Positions 51,620 to 62,544 of a stretch of DNA of 64,000 bases are shown one piece after another. A model generated the notes under the pieces. It made no database searches. It was not told the DNA's origin and saw only the letters and a program-made list of their open reading frames with translations. Within the stretch, counting starts at the first letter, position 1. Every line of letters begins with the position of its first letter. Position numbers and translations under genes: made by a program. Source of the stretch: Piezodorus guildinii (lineage: Eukaryota > Arthropoda > Insecta > Hemiptera > Pentatomidae); assembly GCA_023052935.1 (NCBI GenBank), contig CM041294.1, forward strand, positions 13,689,791-13,753,790, read 5' to 3'.

Positions 51620-52574
51620 TCAAGTATATACATTATTATTATTTTCATTAGCATTATATATTTTTTAAAAATTATATTAGAACTAAAAGTAAATATTATA
51701 ATTTAAATGTTAACCTTGCAATAAAGGCTTTATCCATTTATTCATTCATTCATTGGGAAAATACTGATCAAAAGTGGTAAATCAAAAACGAAGAAATTGT
51801 AAATAAGGGTGAAAATGTAAGGAGTTATGAAAATTAGTCTTTAATTTAGGAACATAAAGACGCTTTTTCCAAATGTCCGACTATAAATAACAAAAAAGAA
51901 AATATTTAAACAATATTAATTTTTTTTTTCTTTTCAAGATGTTACATATTTTCGAGTACAAAAAATCTAAAACGCGTAATAGTCCAATCCTGACTCAGAT
52001 TAATTATTTTATTTGTTAAGCGTTTTTCTCATCATTTTTTGGCAATAGTACCCGCAACTCGGATCCAACAAGAATTATTTATTTTATTTTTTAGTGATAA
52101 TGTGCTGTAGGAAAGACATTTTAGAGAACCATATCAAATTTTAGTATAACTCGGCTTCGTTAAAGATGACGTTAGGAGAAACGATAGGTATATGATGGAT
52201 CATGATAAATTAACCTCTACAAACATTCAGGTGTGTTCTGGGAGGAACGTGGAATGGAAAATAAAACTACTAATGCTAACAAATGGGGTGATGGTTGGGG
52301 GATCCAGTTAAGGACCAATCTGCCACTTCTACCGGTCGGGATGGGTTCAGAACCATCATTTGTCAGGAGCCGAAAGGATGCTAGAAACATCAAGGATTTT
52401 TTTTTTTTACTCTTGTAGTTATGATTTATAAAGTGTCAATAAACGCAGTTATAGTGTTTTAGTGGTATCTGCTACATATATTCATTGATGTGTTATATAT
52501 ATTATTAAAGATGTTTATTTCAAAACTAGTGACACGTTCCTTCGTGTAAATAAAATAATTTAATAAAGGGGTCT
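51620..52574. other. unassigned spacer
   Basis: AT-rich, with a more GC-balanced patch at 52225-52400 that includes an open frame (52233-52418) without a recognisable motif. Confidence 0.4.
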
Positions 52575-52835
52575 TCTTTAGTGTTGTGGCTAGCATAACA
52601 GCTTAAGGTGCCCAAGATCACGGATTCAAGCCTGGCAGCTGACCTTGGGATTTTTATGGGAGTAAAAAATCCTTGGTTATGTCATCCTTTGATGGGACGT
52701 AAAATGGTGGGTCTAAGCCTGTACAGTGTCAAATGTTCGTTAAAGATCCCTATCTTAATAATGTCACAATTTAGCATCTTCCGATTAGCCACAGTACCAT
52801 AAAAGTCATGTTTTATGAATAAAAAAAACAAACAA
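52575..52835 (+). repeat. SINE-1, diverged copy
   Basis: Keeps GTGGCTAGCATAACAGC, the B-box-like GGATTCAAGCC, GGGAGTAAAAAATCCTTGG, GTTAAAGATCCCTATC and the CCGATTAGCCACAGTA end, with many substitutions and small losses. It is the oldest SINE-1 here. Confidence 0.8.
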
Positions 52836-54017
52836 TGATTTAATGAAAACTCAATCAAAATTTTACATAAATTTTTGACTTAGCAGACAAATATACTAAT
52901 TAAATAATTGGAGTATTCATTGTTTTTGTAATGAGCATCAACATGTGCTTGTTAGTTATAAATTATAATGTAGGTCGAATACTTTTAAGAATAACTCACA
53001 GGTGTGAGAGACATTTGTGAGAAAGGAACTGGGTGGTGATACCCCTCGGAAGAAGCGTGTGTTTTGTTTTCTTTAGCGCAGAGATCCGGACTCCCAATCA
53101 TCTAGATACACATAAAAATAAATAAATAAAGATTGTTTGCATAATGCGAGGGACATAAAGATGTAGATGGGGGGAGGGGACGCACGGATTCCCGCCGAAA
53201 GCTGGTTTTGGCGCGGGCGGGAGACCGGTTGGCTGGACTTATTCCCACGGTGCAGGCTAATTGCTCTCAGGTGTCCCTAACCTTTGAGTCGCTCCCTCTA
53301 ATACCAGCCTTCTTCTCATCTCCCGGTCAGCAATCTCTGCGCAATCTATTGCGCAACGATACCATTTCATATCTGTCTGTTTTGCGGCCTCCGCTGCCAC
53401 GACTCCTCATTCTTAGCGCGCAATCAATCTTCTTATGAGGGGTTTCCGTTCGCAGTTCAAACAAACCTTAGGCGCGGTAATTTACATGAATTATCATAGA
53501 GCCATTACCTCTTATCTCACCGGGAGGGCAAGGACTGTTCACACTTAATGCTTGGCTTCTAGTCCAACTGTACTGAATTACAGGCGAGTTGAAAGTTCCT
53601 CTGCTCTAACCATTGTGTGCACATGGTGCTTAAGAGGTAATGGTATTTAATGATATGTTCAGCGCCATCCATCTCAAAGGTCGATCTATTCCTGAATTCT
53701 TTCAACACGTAATCGAACACCGATTTAGCGTAAGAGTCTGATAGAACAAATCTCAGGATATAATGACTTTGGATCAATAGATCCAATTTAGAAATCAATC
53801 TAAACTTCCCAAATTATAATATTATATTGGCGAAAGACAATTTACAGTCACGGGAGTTTGGTTCGGAAGCAGGGAGACCATCCCAGTAGATACTGGATCA
53901 TTTTTGGAGAATTATGGACTGGAAACATAGCTGAGACCATAATCCTGGACTCATTTGGAATCCTGCCTCACCACATACATTGAGGCTAGGCTCGAATTAT
54001 ATATGTCTATGCTTTTT
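52836..54017. other. spacer with GC-rich patch at about 53165-53420
   Basis: The patch (GGACGCACGGATTCCCGCCG, GGTTTTGGCGCGGGCGGGAG and following) is clearly unlike the AT-rich surroundings and is not repeated in the window. The open frames 53208-53438 (plus) and 53559-53798 (minus) show no family. A host regulatory element or exon is possible. Confidence 0.4.
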
Positions 54018-54809
54018 ACTTTCACTTACTATATATAGTAAGGGAAAGTATTGCGATCGTGAAAATTTTCGCATTCCAGTTTTCAACGGAAATACACCTA
54101 AGTCCAAATAACCAAGTCCCGCAAAAAGGTCTGTGTGTGTATGGTAACTCCCGGGCAGAAACGGTAAGTCCTATGAAACTGAAATTTCATATTTAAGACA
54201 AATATACGCGCGAGACGTTACAAAACCTTTTTCATCAAAATGATCTTAACAGAAGAACCACTTTATACCATACAATTTTAACTTTTTCCGATTTTCTCAA
54301 AAACGGTTCAGACGATTTTGATTAAACCCGCTATATCGATGTCAAATTTAATGTGCTTTAAATACATTTAGGTTTCATTTGGATAAAAATGGTTTGACAG
54401 GGCTTAAATGCCGATATTATAAATTTTCTTCTTCGAATGAATTCGATACCCAACTAAAGGAAAAAACTGAAAACATATATTTTTAATTTAATTTTTCGTT
54501 TTTGAACATAAGAGTATATTACTGCATATGTATGATATACCGTTGGAAAGCTAAAGATTTTAGAAAAAATATAATCTTATACTCAAGCTTTTAAAAGTTA
54601 ATAGAGAGTGATGAAAAGAAGATAAAACTAACTGATTATTTTAGATAATAATATAATAGATTTTTTAATACAACACATGTTTCTATATTAATTCAATTTA
54701 ATTAATTCATTAATAGTTTCACGTATTTTTATCACTGACTGTATTTAAAAATTCTTTCACTGATTTTAAAAATGGAGGTAAGTGAAAGTCGTGTGTTGCC
54801 CGCACCAGA
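54018..54809 (-). mobile_element. HINE copy J
   Basis: Both ends are clean: ACTTTCACTTACTATATATA at 54018 and the complement of TCTGGTGCGGGCAACACACG at 54809. The flanks are T-runs. It is one of the most typical copies. Confidence 0.82.
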
Positions 54810-54924
54810 TTTTTTTTATTTCTATTTGGCAGAATCTCCCTCTATTTGTTTTTTTGAAAATTGTCTACAGAATTGAAGCTGAGCTGCAAATCCAAATCTC
54901 TCTACTAGTTTATTTATAATTATT

Positions 54925-55072
54925 ACTTTCACTTACCTTCATATGAAATATATAGTAAGAGAAAGTTTTGCGATCGAGAAAATATTCTAATTCCAGTTTT
55001 CGACGGAAATACAAGTTTTAGGGTTCCCTGAGTCCAAATGGACAGGTCTCAAAAAAAGGCGTGTGTGTATTT
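54925..55072 (-). mobile_element. HINE 3'-end fragment, hairpin variant 2
   Basis: Hairpin end ACTTTCACTTACCTTCATAT followed by the conserved subterminal block up to the GT tract. The rest is missing. Confidence 0.7.
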
Positions 55073-55960
55073 AAAACTTCACCTTGATTGTAGATACCAT
55101 TCTGGAATATGGTATCTTTACGTTTCACCTCAAGGACTTCTCATGGATGTTCCAAGGGATAGGGTATATCATCGACTTCAAGATCATAACATTCTCGGCC
55201 AACAATAAACAATAAAACAGGTGCGAAGGCAATATTCTTGATTGATATTAACATCGACAATACGTATGGTGCTGAACCCAGTATTTAGCAGCCCATAGAA
55301 CGCGGCTGACCCTAATATACCTTTTATATAGCGGTATGAATAACAGATTTCTTCAGTTTACGGGGCCACCTGCACACCTTGCGGATGGGGTTATATTAAA
55401 AAAAACAAAAAAAAAGGTTAGCCGCCGACACCAGGTAACCCCGATTTTTTTTCCTTCACCAGAACCTAGCGCTTATGGGCTCGGTTACATTTGCATTTTC
55501 TGCCGCTTTAATGGTCCCGAAAGAGTTAACAAAAAATAGTTTAATAAACCCAATCCTAGTCAGGTGCTCCCGCTGAGGTATTTCCCGTTTATCAGAATGT
55601 AACAGGACCTCCTGAAGTTCAGAATCAATTGATTTTATTCTGTTTGGACGCCAGATTCCTTTGAATAAATTCACTATTACTTCATGAGAAATGCGGATTC
55701 TCAATCTTTAGTTTGAATTTTTATCCTTAATTTTATTTTGTTTCATACTTTCAGAAGTCATTAATCATTTTATTTATTTTTACTCTGTACTGTTCTTGAT
55801 TAAAGGGAAATATATTACATTTAATTGAGATTAAACACTCATGAATAATTTGATAATAAAATTTGTTTCATATTTTTAGTAGGAGGTTTTCACTGATTAG
55901 TAAAATTTTCCATAAATTTTTTTTACTAAAGTATATTGTCGTTATAAATCTATAATAAGA
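55073..55960. other. unassigned spacer
   Basis: No gene signature; the frames at 55336-55539 (plus) and 55456-55704 (minus) are unexplained. Confidence 0.4.
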
Positions 55961-56389
55961 GAAAACGATTAAGATGGTTGGGTGGTGCGGTCATAAAAGA
56001 AAAAGCAGACATTAACTAGGAGTACTTATTTTTAATTGTGTAAACGCGGCTGAGAGCGAGGCGCTTGGATTCCGCTTTTTCCTCCATAAGTGGAGGGAAA
56101 AGCCCAATCCGGGGTCCTTATAGCACTTGTATATATTGTATATAGTTATGTTTGTTTGTATGATGTTTATTTATTTGCCAACTTTTTATTTATCTATTAT
56201 TATTTATTTCTTTATATATCATTTATTTGTATTTATCTCAATGATAAGTTGTTGTTTGTTTTTTATTTAGTATATATATTATATGTTATCTTATTTGACT
56301 TTATCATTGTATACTGTATATATTGTGTGAATGAGATCTTATATCAATATTACTAATGTTCATATGGAAACAAATTGTAATATATCTCA

Positions 56390-56423
<34 letters not shown>

Positions 56424-56473
56424 TGCACATAATATACTTTTATCGATACATATTAAATAAAAGAATTGTGTAT

Positions 56474-56508
56474 CGACGTTTCGGTCTACATTGTGGACCT
56501 TCATCTGG
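56474..56508 (-). ncRNA. hammerhead-like ribozyme core
   Basis: On the minus strand CAGATGAAGGTC, a loop, then GACCGAAACGTCG. Stem II GGTC/GACC is perfect and GAAAC plus GTC match the hammerhead core. CTGATGA has become CAGATGA. Confidence 0.5.
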
Positions 56509-56590
56509 GATACTGACTCAGAGAAGGTATCTCAAGAAGTCACACTTAGTAGAGACACTATGTAGACTTCTTGAGACATCTTCTCTGAGT

Positions 56591-56623
56591 CAGTAGGCCC
56601 ACAATGTAGGCCGAAACGTCGAC
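56591..56623 (+). ncRNA. hammerhead-like ribozyme core (degenerate)
   Basis: CAGTAGGCCCACAATGTAGG then CCGAAACGTCGAC. The mirror of 56474-56508; the CTGATGA box is damaged by a short deletion. Confidence 0.4.
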
Positions 56624-56795
56624 AAACAATTAAAAATAAGTACTACTTGTTAATGCGTGTTTTTTCTTAGATGACCGCACCCCCTAACCATCTTACTCAT
56701 CGAATATGCCCATCGGTCAATTATTCTCCATCATTATAATATGTGACTGTCGCCAGGGAAAATTAAAACATTGTTGAAGTTTTAATATGGATGTA

Positions 56796-57648
56796 TTGGG
56801 TTGTTTTACATGAAATGTAAAGTTACTAATCCTCTACCTTTGTATTATAAACATTAGCTTCCCAATCAATTACCCACTTTTTAGTATACCTCCATATATG
56901 AACATGGAAACACGCGATTTTCTAGTAATATTTTTGTACGAGTTTAAACTCGGCCATTCAGCAGCTGAGGCCTTTTGAAATATTTGCAAGGCGTTTGGGG
57001 AAGAGAGTATGAATGAACGGACCATTCGCCGTTGGTTTGCTAAGTTTTCGGCTGGGGATACCGACTTGAAAAACTTACCCCGAGGCAGACCTCCGTCCGT
57101 AATAGACAACGATGTCCTCAAACATGCAGTAGAAGGAAACCCCTACCAAACAGTTAAAGGACTCTCGGCACAACTAAATGCAAGCTCATCTACCGTTTCC
57201 AGACATTTAAAGTGTATTGGGAAAGTAAAAAAGCTCGATACATGGGTACCTCATGATCTCACTGAGCGGCAGCAAGACCACATGTTTCAAAACATACCGT
57301 ACAAAAATGGAAAGAACTGGACTACGAAGTTCTTCCGCACCTGCCATATTCTCCCGACTTGTCTCCAACAGATTATCACCTGTTCAGAAATTTAGACAAC
57401 TCCGTCAAAGGAAAACTTTTTGAAAATTATGATCAAGTGAAAAGTGCGTTTTCAGATTTTGTTTCACTTCAAAGCTCAGAATTTTTCAGTTCGGGGATAA
57501 AAAAGTTGGTGTCACGTTGGGAAAAATGTGTAAAAAAAGAAGGTAAATACTTCGAATAAAATTATCTTGTTTTCATATCGTATTTTTAATATCTTTTTAA
57601 TAACTAATAAATACCTTGAAAACGGACATTTCATGTGACACAACCTAA
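56796..57648 (+). mobile_element. mariner element copy M5, internally deleted
   Basis: Both terminal repeats are present and perfect TA duplications flank it (56794-56795, 57649-57650). The 5' untranslated region has lost about 100 bp, and the common internal deletion is present. Confidence 0.93.
56898..57559 (+). pseudogene. mariner transposase remnant (M5)
   Basis: The N-terminal half is broken near 56930-56980 (a TAG early and a disrupted SAAEAARN region) but reads on as NERTIRRWFAKFSAGDTDLK, PRGRPPSVIDND, LKHAVEGNPYQTVKGLSAQL and DTWVPHDLTERQQ. It then crosses the shared deletion joint. The C-terminal block LSPTDYHLFRNLDNSVKGK runs in another frame to the TAA at 57559. This copy keeps the most of the second DNA-binding domain. 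Confidence 0.88.
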
Positions 57649-57649
57649 T

Positions 57650-58339
57650 AATACTAGTAAGCACAATCTAGTCGCAATGCCTAATCAGTTAATATTGGAT
57701 ATCAGTTTAATTTTTTGTTCCCTCCCGGTTAAGAGTTTATTGATTAAGAATAACACAGATTTATAAAAATAAAAAATTAAACAATATGCCCAAATATATC
57801 GGGTTCCTTCTTTGGCACAGCATAGCTGTCGATCTGAGCTAGACAAATCCTATTTAACACCTTTAAACAACTGTCGATGAAACCAATTAATCGATTTGAT
57901 AGAGGGAATAATGCTTTATTTCAACATCATGCTGCCCTAATACATTGGGTTGTTTTTACACAGCATACTAAATCAGTCTGAATTAGATAAATATTTAAAA
58001 AAAATATTTTCTTTGCCCTTATATCTTAATATATAAACAATTATTTCAATTGTAATTCTAAATAAATAAACTAAAGCCTTACATCATTCTCTGGAATTAT
58101 TTAATATTTATTAGATATTAAAAAACTTTGGTTAAAAAATAGCTTAAGCACGTAATACAACATTGTATCTTTTTTTTTACATCAGTTAACATTAGAAGAT
58201 TTATTGGTTCACCACCTGGTAAACGTTTTATAAAATATAAATTTAGTGAAAATAATTTATAGCAAAAATAATAAATGTAGATGTATGTGAGCAAGAAGCC
58301 AAACCAATATATGCTTGCAAGTGGTGCGCAAATCTGAGG
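57650..58339. other. unassigned spacer
   Basis: AT-rich. Contains a stub ATTGGGTTGTTTTTACAC near 57953 that resembles a mariner end but has no partner. Confidence 0.4.
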
Positions 58340-58347
58340 CTTAGCGG

Positions 58348-58621
58348 TAGGGGTGGGCATAATCGAATGATCGGACTTCGATGATTTAAATAATCGAATG
58401 ATTAATATGCATTCTGAAAGACAATATGGCACACAATATTCCCTCTCTATGATTGCTGAGCTGGCTGGCTGAGCCTAGGGCCAAATGAAATACCCATATG
58501 ACCCATATCAGTTGGAATGATCATTCATTAGTCCAAACAAATTATTCCGATAATCGATTAATTCGAATGATTCAAATAATCGAATGATCTGATAATCGTC
58601 ATTCGATTATGCCCACCCCTA
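58348..58621. mobile_element. hAT-type MITE with perfect 8-bp target duplication
   Basis: 274 bp. Terminal inverted repeats begin TAGGGGTGGGCATAATCGAA and end in the complement (CATTCGATTATGCCCACCCC then TA). The flanks are CTTAGCGG at 58340-58347 and 58622-58629, perfect and of hAT length. The interior is rich in AATCGAATGAT-type subrepeats and is non-coding. Confidence 0.93.
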
Positions 58622-58629
58622 CTTAGCGG

Positions 58630-59038
58630 AACCACTCCGCTATAACCTTTTATAATCCCCATTGTGGTATTGTGCCTTTCTGAGAGGCTTATTAATAAGA
58701 TTATTTTATATAGAAAATGTTTTTATGATTTAGTTGGTTTTATTAACTATAGAAGAACTTAGTCAGGGAAGGGATCACAGTGTAAAGACATCGTACCAAG
58801 AAGAAAAGTTTATCTATGTCGACGTTTCGACACAAAACGCAGGCCTTCATCAGAGGTGTATAGTCATCTAATTGACCTGTCTAGAGACGTTTCTAGCACT
58901 AATAGAAAAATAATAACGTTAACATCGATCAGTTAATGGACGTCTATGTTCACTATCATTAAATCAAAGTCCTGAACAATTCTCCCTAATTTAGAAATAA
59001 AAGATAGAAATTTGATCAAACCTTCAAGCGCTATTAGT
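58630..59038. other. unassigned spacer with one hammerhead-like core
   Basis: No gene. Includes the motif at 58819-58857. Confidence 0.4.
58819..58857 (-). ncRNA. hammerhead-like ribozyme core, best conserved
   Basis: On the minus strand CCTCTGATGAAGGC, a loop, then GTCGAAACGTCGAC. It carries exact CTGATGA, GAAAC and a GTC cleavage triplet in the order found in ribozymes of Penelope-like elements. Stem II is short (GGC/GTC with one G-T pair). Confidence 0.5.
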
Positions 59039-59133
59039 TTGTTGTTTGTTTATTTATTTAACGTCCCTTTATGCTGCTATGGCTGATCAGACGATGCTAC
59101 AGTGTGAGTTCTAAATTTTACATATCCAGATTT
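59039..59133 (-). repeat. SINE-1 3'-end fragment
   Basis: Complement of the SINE-1 end: tail GTTTGTTTATTTATTTAACG, then GCTATGGCTGATCAGACGAT and GAGTTCTAAATTTTAC. 5' truncated. Confidence 0.78.
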
Positions 59134-60118
59134 AATTGTGTACCTGGACGACACACCAGACTTGTTATTCCATTGCTACCGTGTACAACAATATTCCTCC
59201 AAATTTTCAATTTTCTCACACAAATCCTCCAAAGTATTCAAATTATTACTACAATGTTAAAATGTGGGCGAAATCCCTCAGAGAAGATTGCTGAATTGTT
59301 GAATCCAAATTACTCATCGCTATAGACATGTCGTCAATGCCAGCCCGCGTCACTCATTCTTATATTTATCCTGTATACAAGTATATGTATTCTTTATTGA
59401 CTTTTGATATTGTCAATTTCTTACTGTGTACTATGTTATGTATCTTTATATTGCTTATCATGTAATTCAATATTGTATTTACTTGCCTTAATTTTATATC
59501 TTGAATATATGAATTTGTATTCCTTATTGCTTTTGGTTTAGTCAATTACAGTATATTTCTGTATACTGTTTAACTGTTTCTTATAATTGTTTTTTTGTAT
59601 AAATTAGGGATTATGTAATTCAATTTATATTTGCATGCCTTAATTTTATATTTGCATACCTTAATTTTATATTTGCATGCCTTAATTTTATATCTTGTAT
59701 ATATTTATATGTATTCCTTACAGCTTTTAAGCTTAGTCAATTACTGCTTCATACTGAATTAATTTCTTTATAATTGTATTTCATATTCCTTATGTATTAT
59801 ATTGTTTTTGCTGTGTAGTGTGTTACTGTTTCTTTATAATTGTACTTTATATTTCTTATGTATTATATAATTTTTTTTTTGTAGTATAGTGTGTTACTGT
59901 TTCTTTATAAAATTGTGTTGTATTATTTAAGTATTGTATTGTATCATACTATAATACTGTTACTGTTTGTTATTGTACTTTTATTGAATTGCCGCAGGTG
60001 GACTCGTTTCCCACACACGGGCTCGCATTAGTGGGATAGTGACTTCTATTTGCACTGTAATATGTCTGTGTTTTGATTCAAATAAAGAAGTTTATAAAAA
60101 AAAAAAAAAAAAAAAAAT
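59134..60118 (+). other. 3' end of an unidentified retroposed sequence
   Basis: A polyadenylation signal (CAAATAAAG at about 60079-60087) is followed 10-15 bases later by a long A-run (60097-60117), as in a reverse-transcribed mRNA or LINE. Upstream there are 23-bp-type repeats of TTAATTTTATATTTGCATGC (59637-59700). No coding motif is identified. Confidence 0.5.
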
Positions 60119-60123
60119 TAAAA

Positions 60124-60305
60124 TGGAGATCTTTAACGAGTACCTGACATCGCACAGGCTTGGAACCACCTTTTAACTTCCCCTCCGAAGGACGGCATAA
60201 CTAAGGATTTTTTATTCCCATTAAAAACTCCTAGGGCCACCTGCGGGTTTGAACCGAGGATCTTTGGCATAGGAGGCTGTTATGTTAACCACCCGGTAAT
60301 CCCTA
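60124..60305 (-). repeat. SINE-1 5' part
   Basis: Complement of the SINE-1 head and centre (B box in GCGGGTTTGAACC; CCGTCCTTCGGAGGGGAAG). The 3' third is missing and it abuts the A-run at 60118. Confidence 0.82.
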
Positions 60306-61045
60306 GTGAATGTAGCTAAATGAAAATTTCAGCAGATGAGTTATCATAAAGAAATAAAATGTAGAGAAACTGACATCCCCAAATATGAAATTCACTATTC
60401 AAGTTTAAATCCCTAAAAAAGTTTCTAGATAGGTTTTGTTGGTTAATACATCAAATGTAAATTTGACATTTATTTGACGATAATACTGGACCTCCAGTTA
60501 TGAATTCCCTTTTGTCTTGTAGTTGAACATATAAATGAGTCCTAAAGATATGGAAATATGGTCAGACTAAAGGATACAATGCTTAGAACATATGGTCATT
60601 GTATCTTTATTTATCATGGTAGAGGCATAGGCTACGAGCTGACAGAGGTAGCCGTATGGAAGGCGACCTATAAGGTACCGCTATAGATAATATATCGGTA
60701 AGCTGGGGTCACGATTCCGGGGCGTGGGTGACCCCAACACCTGTGGCCACACACAGCTCCTTCACTAATAACAATAATCAAGCTCCATATAATAGTTTAT
60801 AGTCCTCTCTCTCCCTCCCACGCTAAACTTCTTCAGGGTTCCTTTGATCACAATACTGATAAGTACGCAACATCATGTTCCTCAAGGATTAGATGGTCTG
60901 AATAAGGCTCCAATCTGCGGTCCAAGTGAAGTTATACGAGTTTTGTAAAGTTGAAGTGAAATATATTGAAATTTTGATGAGCTAGAAAATATTTCTGAAT
61001 CGATTAAAGTTTATTCGATTAAAAATCATACACTCTACCATTACT
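60306..61045. other. unassigned spacer
   Basis: Mixed composition; 60700-60850 is relatively GC-rich (GGGGTCACGATTCCGGGGCG). No motif recognised. Confidence 0.4.
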
Positions 61046-61048
61046 AAT

Positions 61049-61142
<94 letters not shown>
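61046..61142. repeat. TA microsatellite followed by a long T-run
   Basis: About 55 bp of TA repeats, then about 40 T. The T-run with TTTTTAGTAACAATTCTTTATTGAG next to it looks like the poly(A) tail and AATAAAG signal of a minus-strand retroposon. Confidence 0.85.
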
Positions 61143-61642
61143 CTTTTTAGTAACAATTCTTTATTGAGTAATATTACAATCTCTCCAATTTAGGACATTT
61201 TTTTTTTTTAGAAAGATAACTTTTTTAAATTTTTTTAAGCATATTACAACAAAAGAAATATTATAAATATAAAAAACATTTGTAGAACTATGGTCTTTTA
61301 GACCGTCAGTCCGGAGCCGATCTGTAAAGTTTTACAAATTATATAATATTCAAAAACAGGTTACTCAATGATTCTATTTAACTTCTTACTGTATTAGCAA
61401 ATCGACTGTTGACCGTGGTGAGGTTTAAATCGAGCTCACGTTTAGAGTGATTTTTTAGTGGTTAAATCTAGCCCGATTGTGTTAAAATTTGTGTCAGTTG
61501 TGTATTTTCGTGTGAAATTAAACTTTTTATTAGAAAAAAGAAGTTACCGTGCACAGTTTGATCTAATTTTTGATCTACTGAAACAGCTTAAAGGAGAGTA
61601 CCTGGAACAGGAACAGTTTAGGACATTTTTAATAGTGATAAA
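61143..61642 (-). other. possible minus-strand retroposon 3' end
   Basis: The minus strand has CAATAAAGAATT about 20 bp before the A-run of 61103-61142. No protein family is recognised in this 500 bp. Confidence 0.35.
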
Positions 61643-62205
61643 GTACAACATTCACACGATATATACAAAACAATAAATTTATATAATAATAATACAATAT
61701 ACATATATACAAAACAAAATCAATAAAATATATACAAAAGTCACTCATACCTATATACAATTCACAAGCATACAGCACGTGAGTGGAGAATCTAGCCAAT
61801 GCTAGAACTCCAATATACATGTTACAAGAGGTCTCGAGGCCACTGCCGTTTCAACCTTCTAGGAGGATGGTAAGGGTGTGTGGAGCTGGATAAGGATTGA
61901 GCTAGGGGATTAGGGTGATGGATAAGGTTCTGATGAAATCAGAGGATTTTAATGGTATAAGGTCTAAAATAAATGGAATATTGAGGTCGCGGTGTAAGGT
62001 ATGGTTAGATACAAAATAAGGGGCATTAACTATTGTTTGGAGGACTTTAGATTGGAAGGATTGAATGCGTTTGATGTTAGAAAATTTGGCTGTCCCCCAC
62101 AGTACAAGTCCGTAGGTCCAGATTGGTTTCAGTACTGTCTTGTATATTAACAGTTTGTTCTCGATAGATAGTTTAGAATTTCTGTTCAGTAGTCTGTATT
62201 ACTAA
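61643..62205 (-). pseudogene. Jockey-clade LINE 3' end, copy J5 (diverged)
   Basis: The minus strand carries diverged versions of the Jockey C-terminus: a tyrosine-glycine block at TYGLVLWGTAKFSN, IQSFQSKVLQTIVNAPYFVS and RRLKRQWPRDLL near 61830-61860. The tail is AAATA-rich. It is a separate subfamily from J1-J4. Confidence 0.78.
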
Positions 62206-62544
62206 TATAAAACTCGCAATCCATCCTTTTTTTGGCTCAAACTTTCATTTTTATTGACACCAACGTTCATTAAATTTGTAAAATTTACAATTTCCAATAG
62301 TCTACACATTAGTGTAGTCATACAATTAAAGGGTATAGTAGGGTGAGGATGGTAAATCTGCCCCTGTGGCTTTTATGACTCCTACTTAGTGGATCAATTT
62401 GGTTCAATCAATTTTGGATCAACCTACGGCATTGAGTTATGTGGGTGTAAAAGGTACACTATTGGGATGCAAAACCACACAGATCTTCGACATGCAATTT
62501 AAAATCACAGAAATTAGTTCGATATCTTGAGTATTTAAATATTT
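62206..62544. other. unassigned spacer
   Basis: No recognisable gene; it may include the 3' UTR of the LINE to the right. Confidence 0.35.

Larger units (their letters stand above)
55965..56703. repeat. palindromic element with hammerhead-like cores, split by a retroposed insert
   Basis: Outer arms (TAAGATGGTTGGGTGGTGCG near 55970 and its complement near 56695) continue into inner arms at about 56470-56535 and 56560-56625. The left arm is broken by an insert (about 56043-56468) that contains a long A-run (56393-56420) and is bordered by AATTGTGT on both sides. Confidence 0.7.

Noticed and set aside
56090..56356. 88-codon hydrophobic Tyr/Phe-rich open frame that looks like membrane segments
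   Set aside because: It is AT-rich sequence upstream of an A-run; T-rich DNA gives such pseudo-membrane frames by chance.
57950..57970. mariner-like TIR stub ATTGGGTTGTTTTTACAC
   Set aside because: Only about 17 bp match and no partner end lies nearby; it may be chance or a tiny relic.
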